A DNA stretch of 64,000 bases. Origin: Glycomyces algeriensis (lineage in GTDB: Bacteria; Actinomycetota; Actinomycetes; Mycobacteriales; Micromonosporaceae). Below are positions 41,974-50,172 of the stretch, in pieces. The notes under the pieces are model-generated. The model worked only from the letters and a program-made list of their open reading frames with translations, was not told the origin of the DNA and made no database searches. Both the position numbers and the translations under genes were made by a program. Each line of letters begins with the position of its first letter. Within the stretch, counting starts at the first letter, position 1. The stretch spans positions 165,092 to 229,091 of the forward strand of contig NZ_JAPZVR010000003.1 in NCBI RefSeq assembly GCF_027622855.1, in the 5' to 3' direction.

Positions 41974-43062
41974 GTGCGGATCACCGGAGCCGTGCTGGAG
42001 CGGTGCGGCGCGCCCGCGCCCTACGCCGAGTCGAGGCCGATCACTGTGGGGCCCTTGGAGCTCGACGAGCCCGGGCCCGGCGAGCTGCTGGTGCGGGTGG
42101 AGGCGGCCGGGCTGTGCCACTCCGACCTGTCCGTCGTGGACGGCAGCCGGGTGCGGCCGGTGCCGATGCTCCTGGGCCATGAGGCCGCCGGGATCGTCGA
42201 GGCGGCCGGGCCCGGCACCGCGACCGCGGTCGGACGAAGAGTCGTGCTCACCTTCCTGCCGCGCTGCGGAAGCTGCGCGGCGTGCGGCACCGGCGGGCGG
42301 CTCCCCTGCTCGGTGGGCAGCGCCGCGAACGCCGCCGGGACCCTGGTCGGCGGCGCCGTCAGAATCAGCCGCGACGGCGAGCGCGTGAGCCACCACCTCG
42401 GCGTGAGCGCCTTCGCCACGCACGCCGTGGTCAGCGAGAGCTCGGTGGTGGCGGTCGACGACGAGGTGCCGCCGGACATCGCCGCCCTCCTGGGCTGCGC
42501 GGTGCTCACCGGCGGCGGCGCGGTCGTCAACGCGGGCAGGCCGAACGCGGGCGAGACGGTGGTCGTGGTCGGCCTCGGCGGCGTCGGCATGGCGGCGCTC
42601 CTCGTGGCACAGGCGTTGGGCCACACAGTGGTCGGCGTGGACACCGTGCCGGCCAAGCTCGACCTGGCCCGCTCGCTCGGCGCCGAGGCCCGCGCCCCAG
42701 GCGAGGTCGGGGGCCTGCGGGCGCCCGTGGTCGTCGAGGCCGCCGGCTCGGCGCGGGCGTTCGAGACCGCGTTCGCGCTCACCGCGCCCGGCGGCACCAC
42801 GGTCACCGTGGGCCTGCCGCATCCCGACGCGCGCGCCGCGATCTCCCCGCTGCTCCTGACCGCCGAGGCCCGCACCGTCGTCGGCTCCTACCTCGGCTCG
42901 GCCGTGCCCGGCGACGACGTCCCCCGCTACGCCGAGCTGTGGCGCGCCGGGCGCCTCCCGCTCGACCGGCTCGTCTCCGACAGGATCGGCCTTGACGGCC
43001 TCCCGGCCGCACTGGACCGCCTCGCCTCGGGAGAGGCGCTGCGCCAGCTCATCGTGTTCTGA
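41974..43062 (+). CDS. zinc-dependent alcohol dehydrogenase (MDR family)
   Basis: The 362-residue enzyme has catalytic zinc ligands in GLCHSDLSVVDG and GHEAAG and a structural zinc loop RCGSCAACGTGGRLPC. The NAD-binding motif is VVVGLGGVGMAALL. The GTG at 41974 has GAGGAGG 5 nt upstream. It opens the unit with an SDR and a MaoC dehydratase downstream of operator A. It would oxidise an alcohol, perhaps a hydroxyl of the imported acid or a primary alcohol precursor. Confidence 0.87.
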   Translation: MRITGAVLERCGAPAPYAESRPITVGPLELDEPGPGELLVRVEAAGLCHSDLSVVDGSRVRPVPMLLGHEAAGIVEAAGPGTATAVGRRVVLTFLPRCGSCAACGTGGRLPCSVGSAANAAGTLVGGAVRISRDGERVSHHLGVSAFATHAVVSESSVVAVDDEVPPDIAALLGCAVLTGGGAVVNAGRPNAGETVVVVGLGGVGMAALLVAQALGHTVVGVDTVPAKLDLARSLGAEARAPGEVGGLRAPVVVEAAGSARAFETAFALTAPGGTTVTVGLPHPDARAAISPLLLTAEARTVVGSYLGSAVPGDDVPRYAELWRAGRLPLDRLVSDRIGLDGLPAALDRLASGEALRQLIVF

Positions 43063-43093
43063 CCTACTGACCCTCTTATGGAAAAGGTGCTCA

Positions 43094-43846
43094 ATGACCT
43101 CTAGGACCGCCATCGTCACCGGTGCCGCGCGCGGCATCGGGGCCGCCACCGCCCGGCGGCTCGCCGCCGACGGGCACGCCGTCGCCGTGCTCGACCTCGC
43201 CGAGGAGCAGGCGGTAGCGACCGCCGAAGCGATCAACGCCAAGGGCGGCAAGGCCATCGGCGTCGGCGCGGACGTCGCCGACGAGGCCGCCGCCGCGGCT
43301 GCGGTCGAGCGCGTCGCCGCCGAACTGGGCCCGCCGCAGATCCTCGTCAACAACGCCGGGATCCTCCGCGACAACCTGCTGTTCAAGATGAGCGCTTCGG
43401 ACTGGGACGCCGTCCTCAGCGTCCACCTGCGGGGCGCGTTCCTCATGAGCCGCGCCGTCCAGTCGTCCATGGTGGACGCCGGATGGGGCCGGATCGTCAA
43501 CCTCTCCAGCACTTCCGCGCTGGGCAACCGCGGCCAGGCGAACTACGCCGCCGCGAAGGCCGGCATGCAGGGCCTCACGAAGACCCTCGCGATCGAGCTG
43601 GGCCGCTTCGGGGTCACCGCGAACGCCGTCGCGCCCGGGTTCATCGAGACCGAGATGACGAAGGCCACCGCCGAGCGCATCGGCGTGCCGTTCGCCGACT
43701 TCCTCGCCCACGCCGCCAAGGAGGCGCCGGTCGGCCGTGTCGGGCAGCCCGAGGACGTCGCCGCCGCGGTCGCCTACTTCTGCTCCGAAGACGCCGGGTT
43801 CGTCTCCGGCCAGGTCCTGTACGTGGCGGGAGGGCCGAAGGCATGA
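43094..43846 (+). CDS. SDR oxidoreductase, FabG-like (3-hydroxyacyl-CoA dehydrogenase candidate)
   Basis: The 250-residue short-chain dehydrogenase has the cofactor motif TGAARGIG, NNAG and the catalytic Ser in NLSSTSALG. YAAAKAG supplies the Tyr and Lys. It ends coupled to the MaoC gene by ATGA. In this context it most likely oxidises or reduces a 3-hydroxyacyl-CoA or a 4-oxo/4-hydroxyacyl-CoA. Sequence alone does not tell which. Confidence 0.85.
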   Translation: MTSRTAIVTGAARGIGAATARRLAADGHAVAVLDLAEEQAVATAEAINAKGGKAIGVGADVADEAAAAAAVERVAAELGPPQILVNNAGILRDNLLFKMSASDWDAVLSVHLRGAFLMSRAVQSSMVDAGWGRIVNLSSTSALGNRGQANYAAAKAGMQGLTKTLAIELGRFGVTANAVAPGFIETEMTKATAERIGVPFADFLAHAAKEAPVGRVGQPEDVAAAVAYFCSEDAGFVSGQVLYVAGGPKA

Positions 43847-44304
43847 GCGGCCCGATCACCGCGGCCTCACCCGCGGATCTTGCGAATATCCTGGGCGCCA
43901 AGGCGACCGGCGAGTGGCTCGCGGTCGAGCAGGACCGCATCGACGCGTTCGCCGACGCCACCGGCGACCACCAGTGGATCCACATCGACCCCGAGCGCGC
44001 CGCCGCCGGGCCCTTCGGCGGCCCGATCGCCCACGGGTACCTCACGCTGTCGCTCCTCCCCCGGCTCCTCCAGGGTCTCATCGCGATCGACGGGCTCGCC
44101 ATGTCCGTCAACTACGGGCTCGACCGGCTCCGGTTCCTCCAGCCGGTCCCGGCCGGGGCTCGGGTGCGGGCGGTCGTGGTGCTCGCGTCCGCCGAGGCCA
44201 CCGGGCGCGGCGTGCGCGCCGGGTACGACGTGACCGTGGAGATCGAGGGCGCCGAGAAGCCCGCGCTCGTCGCCAGGACCATCACGCTGTACGTCCCCGA
44301 ATAG
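43843..44304 (+). CDS. MaoC-like enoyl-CoA hydratase
   Basis: The 153-residue single hot-dog protein has the R-hydratase motif FADATGDHQWIHIDPERA (catalytic Asp and His) and GPIAHGYLTLSL. It hydrates a 2-enoyl-CoA to 3-hydroxyacyl-CoA. It is the last gene of the unit from operator A and is followed by a strong terminator. It appears to be the only enoyl-CoA hydratase in the regulon. Confidence 0.88.
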   Translation: MSGPITAASPADLANILGAKATGEWLAVEQDRIDAFADATGDHQWIHIDPERAAAGPFGGPIAHGYLTLSLLPRLLQGLIAIDGLAMSVNYGLDRLRFLQPVPAGARVRAVVVLASAEATGRGVRAGYDVTVEIEGAEKPALVARTITLYVPE

Positions 44305-44312
44305 CGACGCCG

Positions 44313-44345
44313 AAGCGGCGCAGGCCTTGTGGGCCTGCGCCGCTT
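44313..44345 (+). terminator. perfect 14-bp hairpin after MaoC gene
   Basis: Arms 44313-44326 and 44332-44345 are fully complementary with loop TTGTG. The arm ends in CTT followed by TCGTG, a short T-rich tail. Confidence 0.8.
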
Positions 44346-44360
44346 TCGTGTGGAATCAAG

Positions 44361-44382
44361 ATCCTATAGGATATATCCTATA
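44361..44382. promoter_or_regulatory. overlapping AT-rich palindromes between convergent genes
   Basis: TATAGGATATATCCTATA (44365-44382) is a perfect 18-bp palindrome. ATCCTATAGGAT (44361-44372) is an overlapping perfect 12-bp one. They resemble GntR-type operators but lie between two gene ends, so they may instead mark a pause or a regulatory site for an unseen transcript. Confidence 0.5.
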
Positions 44383-44402
44383 TGGTTTTGGGGGCGTCGG
44401 CC

Positions 44403-45641
44403 TCAGAGGCGTTCGAGCACCATCGCCATGCCCTGCCCGCCGCCGACGCACATGGCCTCCAGGCCGTAGCGTCCGCCGGTGTCCTCCAGGGCGTTCAGGA
44501 GCGTCGAGGTGATCCGCGCGCCGGTCATCCCGAACGGGTGGCCGACGGCGATCGCGCCGCCCTTGACGTTGAGGCGGTCCTCGTCGATGCCGAGGTCGCG
44601 CGCCGAGGGGATCACCTGCGCGGCGAACGCCTCGTTGATCTCGACCAGGTCGATGTCCTCGATCCCCATGCCCGCCAGCGCGAGTGCGCGCCGCGAGGCC
44701 TCGACGGGTCCGAGCCCCATGACCTCCGGGGAGATGCCGCTGACGCCGGTGGCGACGATCCGGGCGAGCGGCTGGAGGCCGAGTTCGGCGACGACGCGGT
44801 CGGAGACGATGACAAGCGCGGCGGCGCCGTCGTTGAGCGGGCAGGCGTTCCCGGCGGTGACCGTCCCGTTCGGACGGAACACCGGGTCTAGGCCGGCGAG
44901 TTTGGCGATGGTGGTGCCGGGGCGGGGGCCGTCGTCGGCGCTGACGACGGTGCCGTCGGCGAGGGTCACGGGGGTGATGTCCTTGGCCCAGAAGCCTTCG
45001 GCGATGGCGCGGGCGGCGCGCTGCTGGCTGCGGGCGGCGAAGGCGTCCTGCTCGTCGCGGGTGATGCCGCGAATGGCGGCGACGTTCTCGGCGGTCTGGC
45101 CCATGGCGATGTAGGGGTCCGGGAGGAGGCCCTCGTCGCGCGGGTCGGTCCAGGCGGGGTCGCCGCCTCCGGCGCACGTCGTTGAAGAGCGCAGCGCCGT
45201 GCGCTGCAGGGCGTCGGCGAAGCGGGGGTTCTCGAGGTCGGCGCCGGGGATGGCGTCGGCGGAGCCGATGTCCATGCCGGAGACGGATTCGACGCCGGCG
45301 GAGACGAAGACGTCGCCTTCGCCGGCCTTGATGGCGTGGAAGGCCATGCGGGTGGTCTGGAGGCTGGAGGAGCAGTAGCGGGTGACGGTGGCGCCGGGGA
45401 CGGTGTCCCAGCCGAGCATGACGGCGACGATGCGCGCCATGTTCATGCCCTGGCGGCCGCCGGGCAGGCCGCAGCCGAGGAGGAGGTCGTCGATGCGGGC
45501 CGGGTCGAGCCCGGGGACCTTGTCGACGGCGGCGCGGACCATCTGCGCGGCGAGGTCGTCGGCGCGGGTGTCCTTGAGTGAGCCTTTGTGGGCGCGCCCG
45601 ATGGGCGAGCGGGCGGTGGCGACGATGTAGGCCTCGGTCAT
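44403..45641 (-). CDS. acetyl-CoA C-acyltransferase (thiolase)
   Basis: The 412-residue thiolase has nucleophile Cys90 in RYCSSSLQTT, NEAFA, His368 in GHPFGMTGAR and a second Cys398 in MCVGGGQG. It cleaves 3-ketoacyl-CoA to acetyl-CoA and a shortened acyl-CoA. The ATG at 45641 has AAAGGAA upstream. It follows the acyl-CoA dehydrogenase by 11 nt in the leftward unit from operator B. It completes the beta-oxidation set of the regulon. Confidence 0.92.
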   Translation of the reverse strand: MTEAYIVATARSPIGRAHKGSLKDTRADDLAAQMVRAAVDKVPGLDPARIDDLLLGCGLPGGRQGMNMARIVAVMLGWDTVPGATVTRYCSSSLQTTRMAFHAIKAGEGDVFVSAGVESVSGMDIGSADAIPGADLENPRFADALQRTALRSSTTCAGGGDPAWTDPRDEGLLPDPYIAMGQTAENVAAIRGITRDEQDAFAARSQQRAARAIAEGFWAKDITPVTLADGTVVSADDGPRPGTTIAKLAGLDPVFRPNGTVTAGNACPLNDGAAALVIVSDRVVAELGLQPLARIVATGVSGISPEVMGLGPVEASRRALALAGMGIEDIDLVEINEAFAAQVIPSARDLGIDEDRLNVKGGAIAVGHPFGMTGARITSTLLNALEDTGGRYGLEAMCVGGGQGMAMVLERL

Positions 45642-45652
45642 GTCGGTTCCTT

Positions 45653-46837
45653 TCAGACGAATGCCTGGTGTCCGGTGATCGCCCGGCCGACGATCAGGGT
45701 GTTCATGTCGTAGGTGCCTTCGTAGGAGTAGACGGCCTCGGCGTCGGCGAAGAAGCGGGCGACGCCGTGGTCGAGTTGGATGCCGTTGCCGCCGAGGACT
45801 TCGCGGCAGCGGGCGACGGTCTCGCGCATGCGGGCGGTGCAGAAGGCCTTGGCCATGGCGGCGTGCTCGTCGCGGCGGGTGCCGGCGTCGTCCATCTGGG
45901 AGACGCGGACGCAGACGGCGAGGCCGGCGGTGACGTCGGCGAGGGATTCGGCGAGTTTCTGCTGGACGAGCTGGTAGCTGGCGATGGGGCGGCCGAACTG
46001 CTCGCGTTCCTTGGCGTAGCGGACGGCGGCCTCGTAGGCGCCGACGGCGATGCCCATGGCCTCCCAGGCGACGCCGATGCGGGTGGGGCCGAGGACGCCG
46101 GCGAGGTCTTTGAAGGAGTCGATGCGCTGGAGGCGGTCGGTCTCGGGGACTTCGACGCCTTCGAGGGTGATGTCGGCGTTCTGGACGCCGCGCAGGGACT
46201 GCTTGCGTTCGATCTTCGCAGGCGTGAAGCCGGGGGTGTCTTTGCGGACGACGAAGCCTTTGACCTGGCCGTCGTCGATGTCCTTGGCCCAGATGAGGGT
46301 GATGTCGGCGAAGGTGGCGTTGCCGATCCAGCGTTTGGCGCCGTCGAGGATCCAGGTGTCGCCGCGGCGGGTGGCGGTGGTGCGCAGGCCGCGGGCGGTG
46401 TCGGAGCCGGCGAGGGGTTCGGTGAGGCCGAAGGCGCCGATGACCTCGCCGCGGCCCATGGCAGGGAGCCATTGGGCGCGTTGGGCGTCGGAGCCGCCGA
46501 CGCCGATGGCGCCCATGGCGAGTCCGGAGGTGACGCCGACGAAGGTGGCGAAGGAGGCGTCGACGCGGGCGATCTCGACGGCGGCCCAGCCGCGGAAGAG
46601 GGCGCTGTTCTCGAAGGTGCGGGATTCGGGCCACATGGTGCCGATGACGCCGGTGGCGGCGATGCCGGGGATGAGGTGGTGGGGGAACTCGGCGCGTTCC
46701 CAGTAGTCGTCGGCGATGGGGCGGACCTCGCGTTCCATGAAGTCGCGGATGCGGAGGGCGGCTTCCTGTTCGACGGGGGTGAGGAGGTCTTGGAAGTGGT
46801 AGAAGTCGGCGTCGAGGCCGGTGGGCGCGGTGGTCAT
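45653..46837 (-). CDS. acyl-CoA dehydrogenase (glutaryl-CoA dehydrogenase-like)
   Basis: The 394-residue flavoprotein begins FYHFQDLLTPVEQEAALRIR, as glutaryl-CoA dehydrogenases do. It has the FAD motif FGLTEPLAGSD and the catalytic Glu373 in YEGTYDMNTL. It oxidises an acyl-CoA to the enoyl-CoA, and a glutaryl-like substrate would also be decarboxylated. Conserved glutaryl-binding residues cannot be checked by eye. The ATG at 46837 has an AGGAG site. It is the first gene left of operator B. Confidence 0.85.
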   Translation of the reverse strand: MTTAPTGLDADFYHFQDLLTPVEQEAALRIRDFMEREVRPIADDYWERAEFPHHLIPGIAATGVIGTMWPESRTFENSALFRGWAAVEIARVDASFATFVGVTSGLAMGAIGVGGSDAQRAQWLPAMGRGEVIGAFGLTEPLAGSDTARGLRTTATRRGDTWILDGAKRWIGNATFADITLIWAKDIDDGQVKGFVVRKDTPGFTPAKIERKQSLRGVQNADITLEGVEVPETDRLQRIDSFKDLAGVLGPTRIGVAWEAMGIAVGAYEAAVRYAKEREQFGRPIASYQLVQQKLAESLADVTAGLAVCVRVSQMDDAGTRRDEHAAMAKAFCTARMRETVARCREVLGGNGIQLDHGVARFFADAEAVYSYEGTYDMNTLIVGRAITGHQAFV

Positions 46838-46870
46838 GGCATCTCCTGTCGGGTTCGGACCGAGCCGCTT

Positions 46871-46888
46871 AAACCGACCGGTCGGTAT
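46871..46888. promoter_or_regulatory. TetR regulon operator, site B (divergent)
   Basis: AAACCGACCGGTCGGTAT is the most symmetric copy (ACCGACCGGTCGGT is a perfect 14-mer). It lies between the leftward dehydrogenase-thiolase unit and the rightward thioesterase. A -10-like TAGTAT at 46894-46899 follows by 5 nt on the plus strand. Confidence 0.85.
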
Positions 46889-46928
46889 GTAACTAGTATA
46901 GGTGTCCAGTCCACTCCGAGGAGCGACC

Positions 46929-47360
46929 ATGCACAACAATCGCCACCGATTCCCGCTGCGCTGGAACGACAACGACCAGTACGGCCATATGAACAACACC
47001 GTGTACTACGAGGCGATGGATTCGGCGGTGAACACCTGGATGGTGCACCGCGCCGCCCTGGACCCCGCCGGGGACGTGATCGGGCTGGCCCGGGCGTCGT
47101 CGTGCGAGTTCCTGGCGCCCGCCTCGTTCCCGGAGGTCCTGGAGGTCGACATCGCGGTGGCCCGCCTCGGGTCCACCTCGATCACCTGGGACCTGGCGAT
47201 CCTGCGCGAGGGCGCCCCCGATCGGGGCGCCCCGATCGCGCTGGGGCGGTTCACGCACGTGTTCGTGGACCGCGCCGGGCGGCGCCCGGTGCCGGTGCCC
47301 CCGCCGATCCGCACCGCCGTCGAAGCGGAACTGCGGATCGGCGAGGTAGCGGCTCCTTAG
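46929..47360 (+). CDS. acyl-CoA thioesterase (4-hydroxybenzoyl-CoA thioesterase/YbgC family)
   Basis: The 143-residue hot-dog enzyme has the family motif RWNDNDQYGHMNNTVYYEAM, with the catalytic Asp in NDND and GHMNN. The ATG at 46929 has GAGGAG 6 nt upstream. It releases CoA from an acyl-CoA, perhaps as a relief valve for stalled intermediates. Its stop overlaps the stop of the acyl-CoA ligase gene by 4 bp in convergent orientation. Confidence 0.88.
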   Translation: MHNNRHRFPLRWNDNDQYGHMNNTVYYEAMDSAVNTWMVHRAALDPAGDVIGLARASSCEFLAPASFPEVLEVDIAVARLGSTSITWDLAILREGAPDRGAPIALGRFTHVFVDRAGRRPVPVPPPIRTAVEAELRIGEVAAP

Positions 47361-48940
47361 GATCCGTACTCCTCGACGAGCGCGCGCTTGAGGACCTTCC
47401 CGCTCGCCCCGAGCGGGAGCTCCTCGACCACGTGCACGACCCGGGGGTACTTGTACGCCGCGACCTTCTCCTTCATGTAGGCCACGACCTCCGCCGCGTC
47501 GACGGCGGCGCCGTGGGCGGGGACGACCGCGGCGTGCACCTCCTGCCCGTGCGTCTCGTGCGGGACGCCGAAGACGGCCGCGATCGAGACGTGCGGGTGA
47601 CGGGCGAGGACCGCCTCGACCTCCGTGGGGTACACGTTGTAGCCGTTGCGGATGATCATGTCCTTTTTTCGGTCCACAATGGTGACCACATGCTCCGCGT
47701 CGACGGTGCCGAGGTCGCCGGTGCGGAACCAGCCGTCCACGATGGTCTGCGCGGTCGCGTCGGGCCGCCCGAGGTAGCCCTTCATGAGGTTGTGGCCGCG
47801 CACGACGATCTCGCCGAGCTCCCCGGGGCCGAGGAGGTCGATCCGGTCCTCGGTGTCGGGGTCGGCGACCGCGACGTCCACGCCCCAGATCGGGGTGCCC
47901 ACCGTGCCGGGCCGGATCGGCTCGTCCACTTTGTTGAACGTGCACGACGGCGCGGTCTCGGTGAGCCCGTAGCCCTCGTGGACCTGCGCGCCGAAGGCCC
48001 GCTCGAACGCCTCCAGGAGCGCCACCGGCAGGGCCGCGCCGCCGGAGACGGCGTACCGCAGCGGCGGCCGGTACGCGGTGCGCCCGGCGGCCTCGACCAT
48101 CCCGGCGAAGTTCGTCGGCACCGCCGTGAACACCGTCGCCCCGTACTGGTTGAGCAGCGCCAGCGCCTCGTCCGGGTCGAACTTCGGGAGCAGGATGATC
48201 GCCGCCCCGCGCCGGAACGCGATGTTGAGCACGGCCATCTGCCCGAAGGAGTGGAAGAACGGCAGGCCGCCGTAGACCACGTCGTCGCTGCGCAGCGGGA
48301 ACGAGTCGATGAGCGAGACGTGGACCTGCTCGACCATGGCCAGGTGCGAGCCGACCGCGCCCTTCGGGGTCCCGGTCGTGCCGGAGGTGTACAGGATCGT
48401 GGCGGCGTCAAGCGGGTTGACGGAGGTGTACCGCTGGATCGGTTCGGCTTGCGCCGCTTCGGCTTCCAAGCGCGGCAGCGGATGGCCGCCGATCTCGAGG
48501 CCCTCCGGGGCGAGCACCGAGACGAGGGGGACGCCGGCGCGGGCGGCGGCCGGGGCGGCTTCGACCAGGAGCGGTGCGGCGGCGACCAGGAGGTCGGCCT
48601 CGGCGTCCTCGAGGACGAACGCGATCTCGTCGGCCTTGAACAGGAGGTGGATGGGGACGATCACGGCCCCGAGCGCGAGCGCGGCGTAGTAGACGCGCGG
48701 GAAGTCGGGGACGTTGGGCACGAGCATGGCGACCCGGGAGCCGCGCCCGATGCCGCGGGCGGCGAGCGCCCCGGCGTAGGCGCGGGTCTGGTCCCACAGC
48801 TCGCCGTACTTGACGGTGCGGCCCATGAAGTGCAGGGCGGGGGCGTCGGGCCGGCGGCGGGCGCTCTCGGCGAGGATGGCCGCGATCGAGAGGGTCCCGT
48901 GTCCGGGGCCGTCGACGGCGGGGTCGTTGCGGTGCGTCAT
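47357..48940 (-). CDS. acyl-CoA synthetase (AMP-forming, FadD/LvaE-like)
   Basis: The 527-residue ANL-family ligase has the P-loop-like YTSGTTGTPKGAVG, GYGLTETAPS and GWFRTGDLG. RNGYNVYPTEVEAVLARHP and the C-terminal catalytic Lys in GASGKVLKRAL complete it. It activates the imported carboxylic acid with ATP and CoA. The ATG at 48940 overlaps the stop of the acyl-CoA dehydrogenase gene (ATGA). It is the last gene of the long leftward unit from operator C. Confidence 0.9.
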   Translation of the reverse strand: MTHRNDPAVDGPGHGTLSIAAILAESARRRPDAPALHFMGRTVKYGELWDQTRAYAGALAARGIGRGSRVAMLVPNVPDFPRVYYAALALGAVIVPIHLLFKADEIAFVLEDAEADLLVAAAPLLVEAAPAAARAGVPLVSVLAPEGLEIGGHPLPRLEAEAAQAEPIQRYTSVNPLDAATILYTSGTTGTPKGAVGSHLAMVEQVHVSLIDSFPLRSDDVVYGGLPFFHSFGQMAVLNIAFRRGAAIILLPKFDPDEALALLNQYGATVFTAVPTNFAGMVEAAGRTAYRPPLRYAVSGGAALPVALLEAFERAFGAQVHEGYGLTETAPSCTFNKVDEPIRPGTVGTPIWGVDVAVADPDTEDRIDLLGPGELGEIVVRGHNLMKGYLGRPDATAQTIVDGWFRTGDLGTVDAEHVVTIVDRKKDMIIRNGYNVYPTEVEAVLARHPHVSIAAVFGVPHETHGQEVHAAVVPAHGAAVDAAEVVAYMKEKVAAYKYPRVVHVVEELPLGASGKVLKRALVEEYGS

Positions 48941-50172
48941 CGCGCCACTCCTTCCAATGGTTCGAGCGCCAGTTCGGTCTTCCCGAGCGCGGCCGCGTGG
49001 ACCTCGTCGGGGCCGTCGGCGAGGCGCAGGGACCGCGCGGCGGCGAACATCTCGGCGAGCGGGTGGTCGCCGGTGAGCCCGGCGGCCCCGAACAGCTGGA
49101 TCGCATGATCGAGGATCCGCTGCACCGCACGGGGGACGGCGACCTTGATCGCCTGGATCTCCTTCATGGCGGCGCGGTTCCCGGCGGTGTCCATGAGCCA
49201 GGCGGTCTTGAGGACCAGGAGCCGCAGGGCCTCGATCTCGACGCGGGCGTCGGCCGCCCATTCGCGCACGACCCCCTGCCGGACGAGCGGGCCGCCGAAG
49301 GCGACGCGGTCGTTCGCCCTGCCGCGCATCAGGTCGAGGGCGCGTTCGGCCATGCCGAGCGCCCGCATGCAGTGGTGGATGCGGCCGGGGCCGAGGCGGG
49401 CCTGAGCGATGGCGAAGCCGTCGCCCTCGCCGCCGAGGAGGTTCGCGGCGGGCACGCGCACGTCCTCGAAGAGGATCTCGGCGTGGCCGCCGTGGTCGCG
49501 GTCGTCGTAGCCGAACACGGTGAGCGGCCGGATGATGTGGACGCCGGGGGTGTCGCGCGGGACGAGGAGCATGGACTGCTGGCGGTGCCGCGGCCCGTTC
49601 GGGTCCGTCTTGCCCATGACGATCAGCAGCTTGCAGTCGGGGTTCATCGCGCCGGTGGCGAACCACTTGCGGCCGTTGACCACCCATTCCCCGCCGTCCC
49701 GGTGGATGCGGGTGCCGATCTGGGAGGCGTCGGAGGAGGCGGTGCCGGGCTCGGTCATGCAGAACGCCGAGCGCAGGCGCGCCTCCAGGAGCGGTTCGAG
49801 CCAGGCCTCCCGCTGCTCGGCGGTGCCGAAGTGCGCGAGGAGCTCCATGTTGCCGGTGTCGGGCGCGGCGCAGTTCATGGCGGCCGGAGCGAGCCGGGGG
49901 CTGCGGCCGGTGAGCTCGGCGACCGGCGCGTAGCGCAGGTTCGAGAGGCCGCCGCCGTAGCCGTGCGGGCCGGGCGGCAGGAACAGGTTCCACAGGCCGC
50001 GCTCCTGCGCGGTCTCCTGGAGGGCGCGCACGACGGGGCGCACGGTCCAGTCGCCGGGCCCGTCCTCGATCTGCTTCGCGAGCACGGGTTCGGCGGGCAG
50101 CACGTGCTCGTCCAGGAACGCGCGCGCCTCGTCCGCGAAGGCGACGGTCATCTCGTCCGGTCGGAAATCCAC
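48937..50172 (-). CDS. acyl-CoA dehydrogenase, ACAD10/11 and LvaC-like
   Basis: The 411-residue flavoprotein begins with a GTG at 50172 (AGGAGG 4 nt upstream) that overlaps the kinase gene by 25 bp. The N-terminus DFRPDEMTVAFADEARAFL and AFCMTEPGTASSDASQIGT match the ACAD10/11 branch. FAGGPL-type and QLFGAAGLTGDHPLAEMF segments follow. In P. putida LvaC and in mammalian ACAD10/11, such proteins work with an APH-type kinase to eliminate phosphate from 4-phosphoacyl-CoA. The tight coupling here supports the same job. Ordinary acyl-CoA dehydrogenation remains possible. Confidence 0.85.
   Translation of the reverse strand: MDFRPDEMTVAFADEARAFLDEHVLPAEPVLAKQIEDGPGDWTVRPVVRALQETAQERGLWNLFLPPGPHGYGGGLSNLRYAPVAELTGRSPRLAPAAMNCAAPDTGNMELLAHFGTAEQREAWLEPLLEARLRSAFCMTEPGTASSDASQIGTRIHRDGGEWVVNGRKWFATGAMNPDCKLLIVMGKTDPNGPRHRQQSMLLVPRDTPGVHIIRPLTVFGYDDRDHGGHAEILFEDVRVPAANLLGGEGDGFAIAQARLGPGRIHHCMRALGMAERALDLMRGRANDRVAFGGPLVRQGVVREWAADARVEIEALRLLVLKTAWLMDTAGNRAAMKEIQAIKVAVPRAVQRILDHAIQLFGAAGLTGDHPLAEMFAAARSLRLADGPDEVHAAALGKTELALEPLEGVAR

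Noticed and set aside
45578-49108. Rightward open frame of 1176 codons
   Set aside because: It is a GC-skew shadow of the acyl-CoA dehydrogenase, thiolase and ligase genes and shows no domain.
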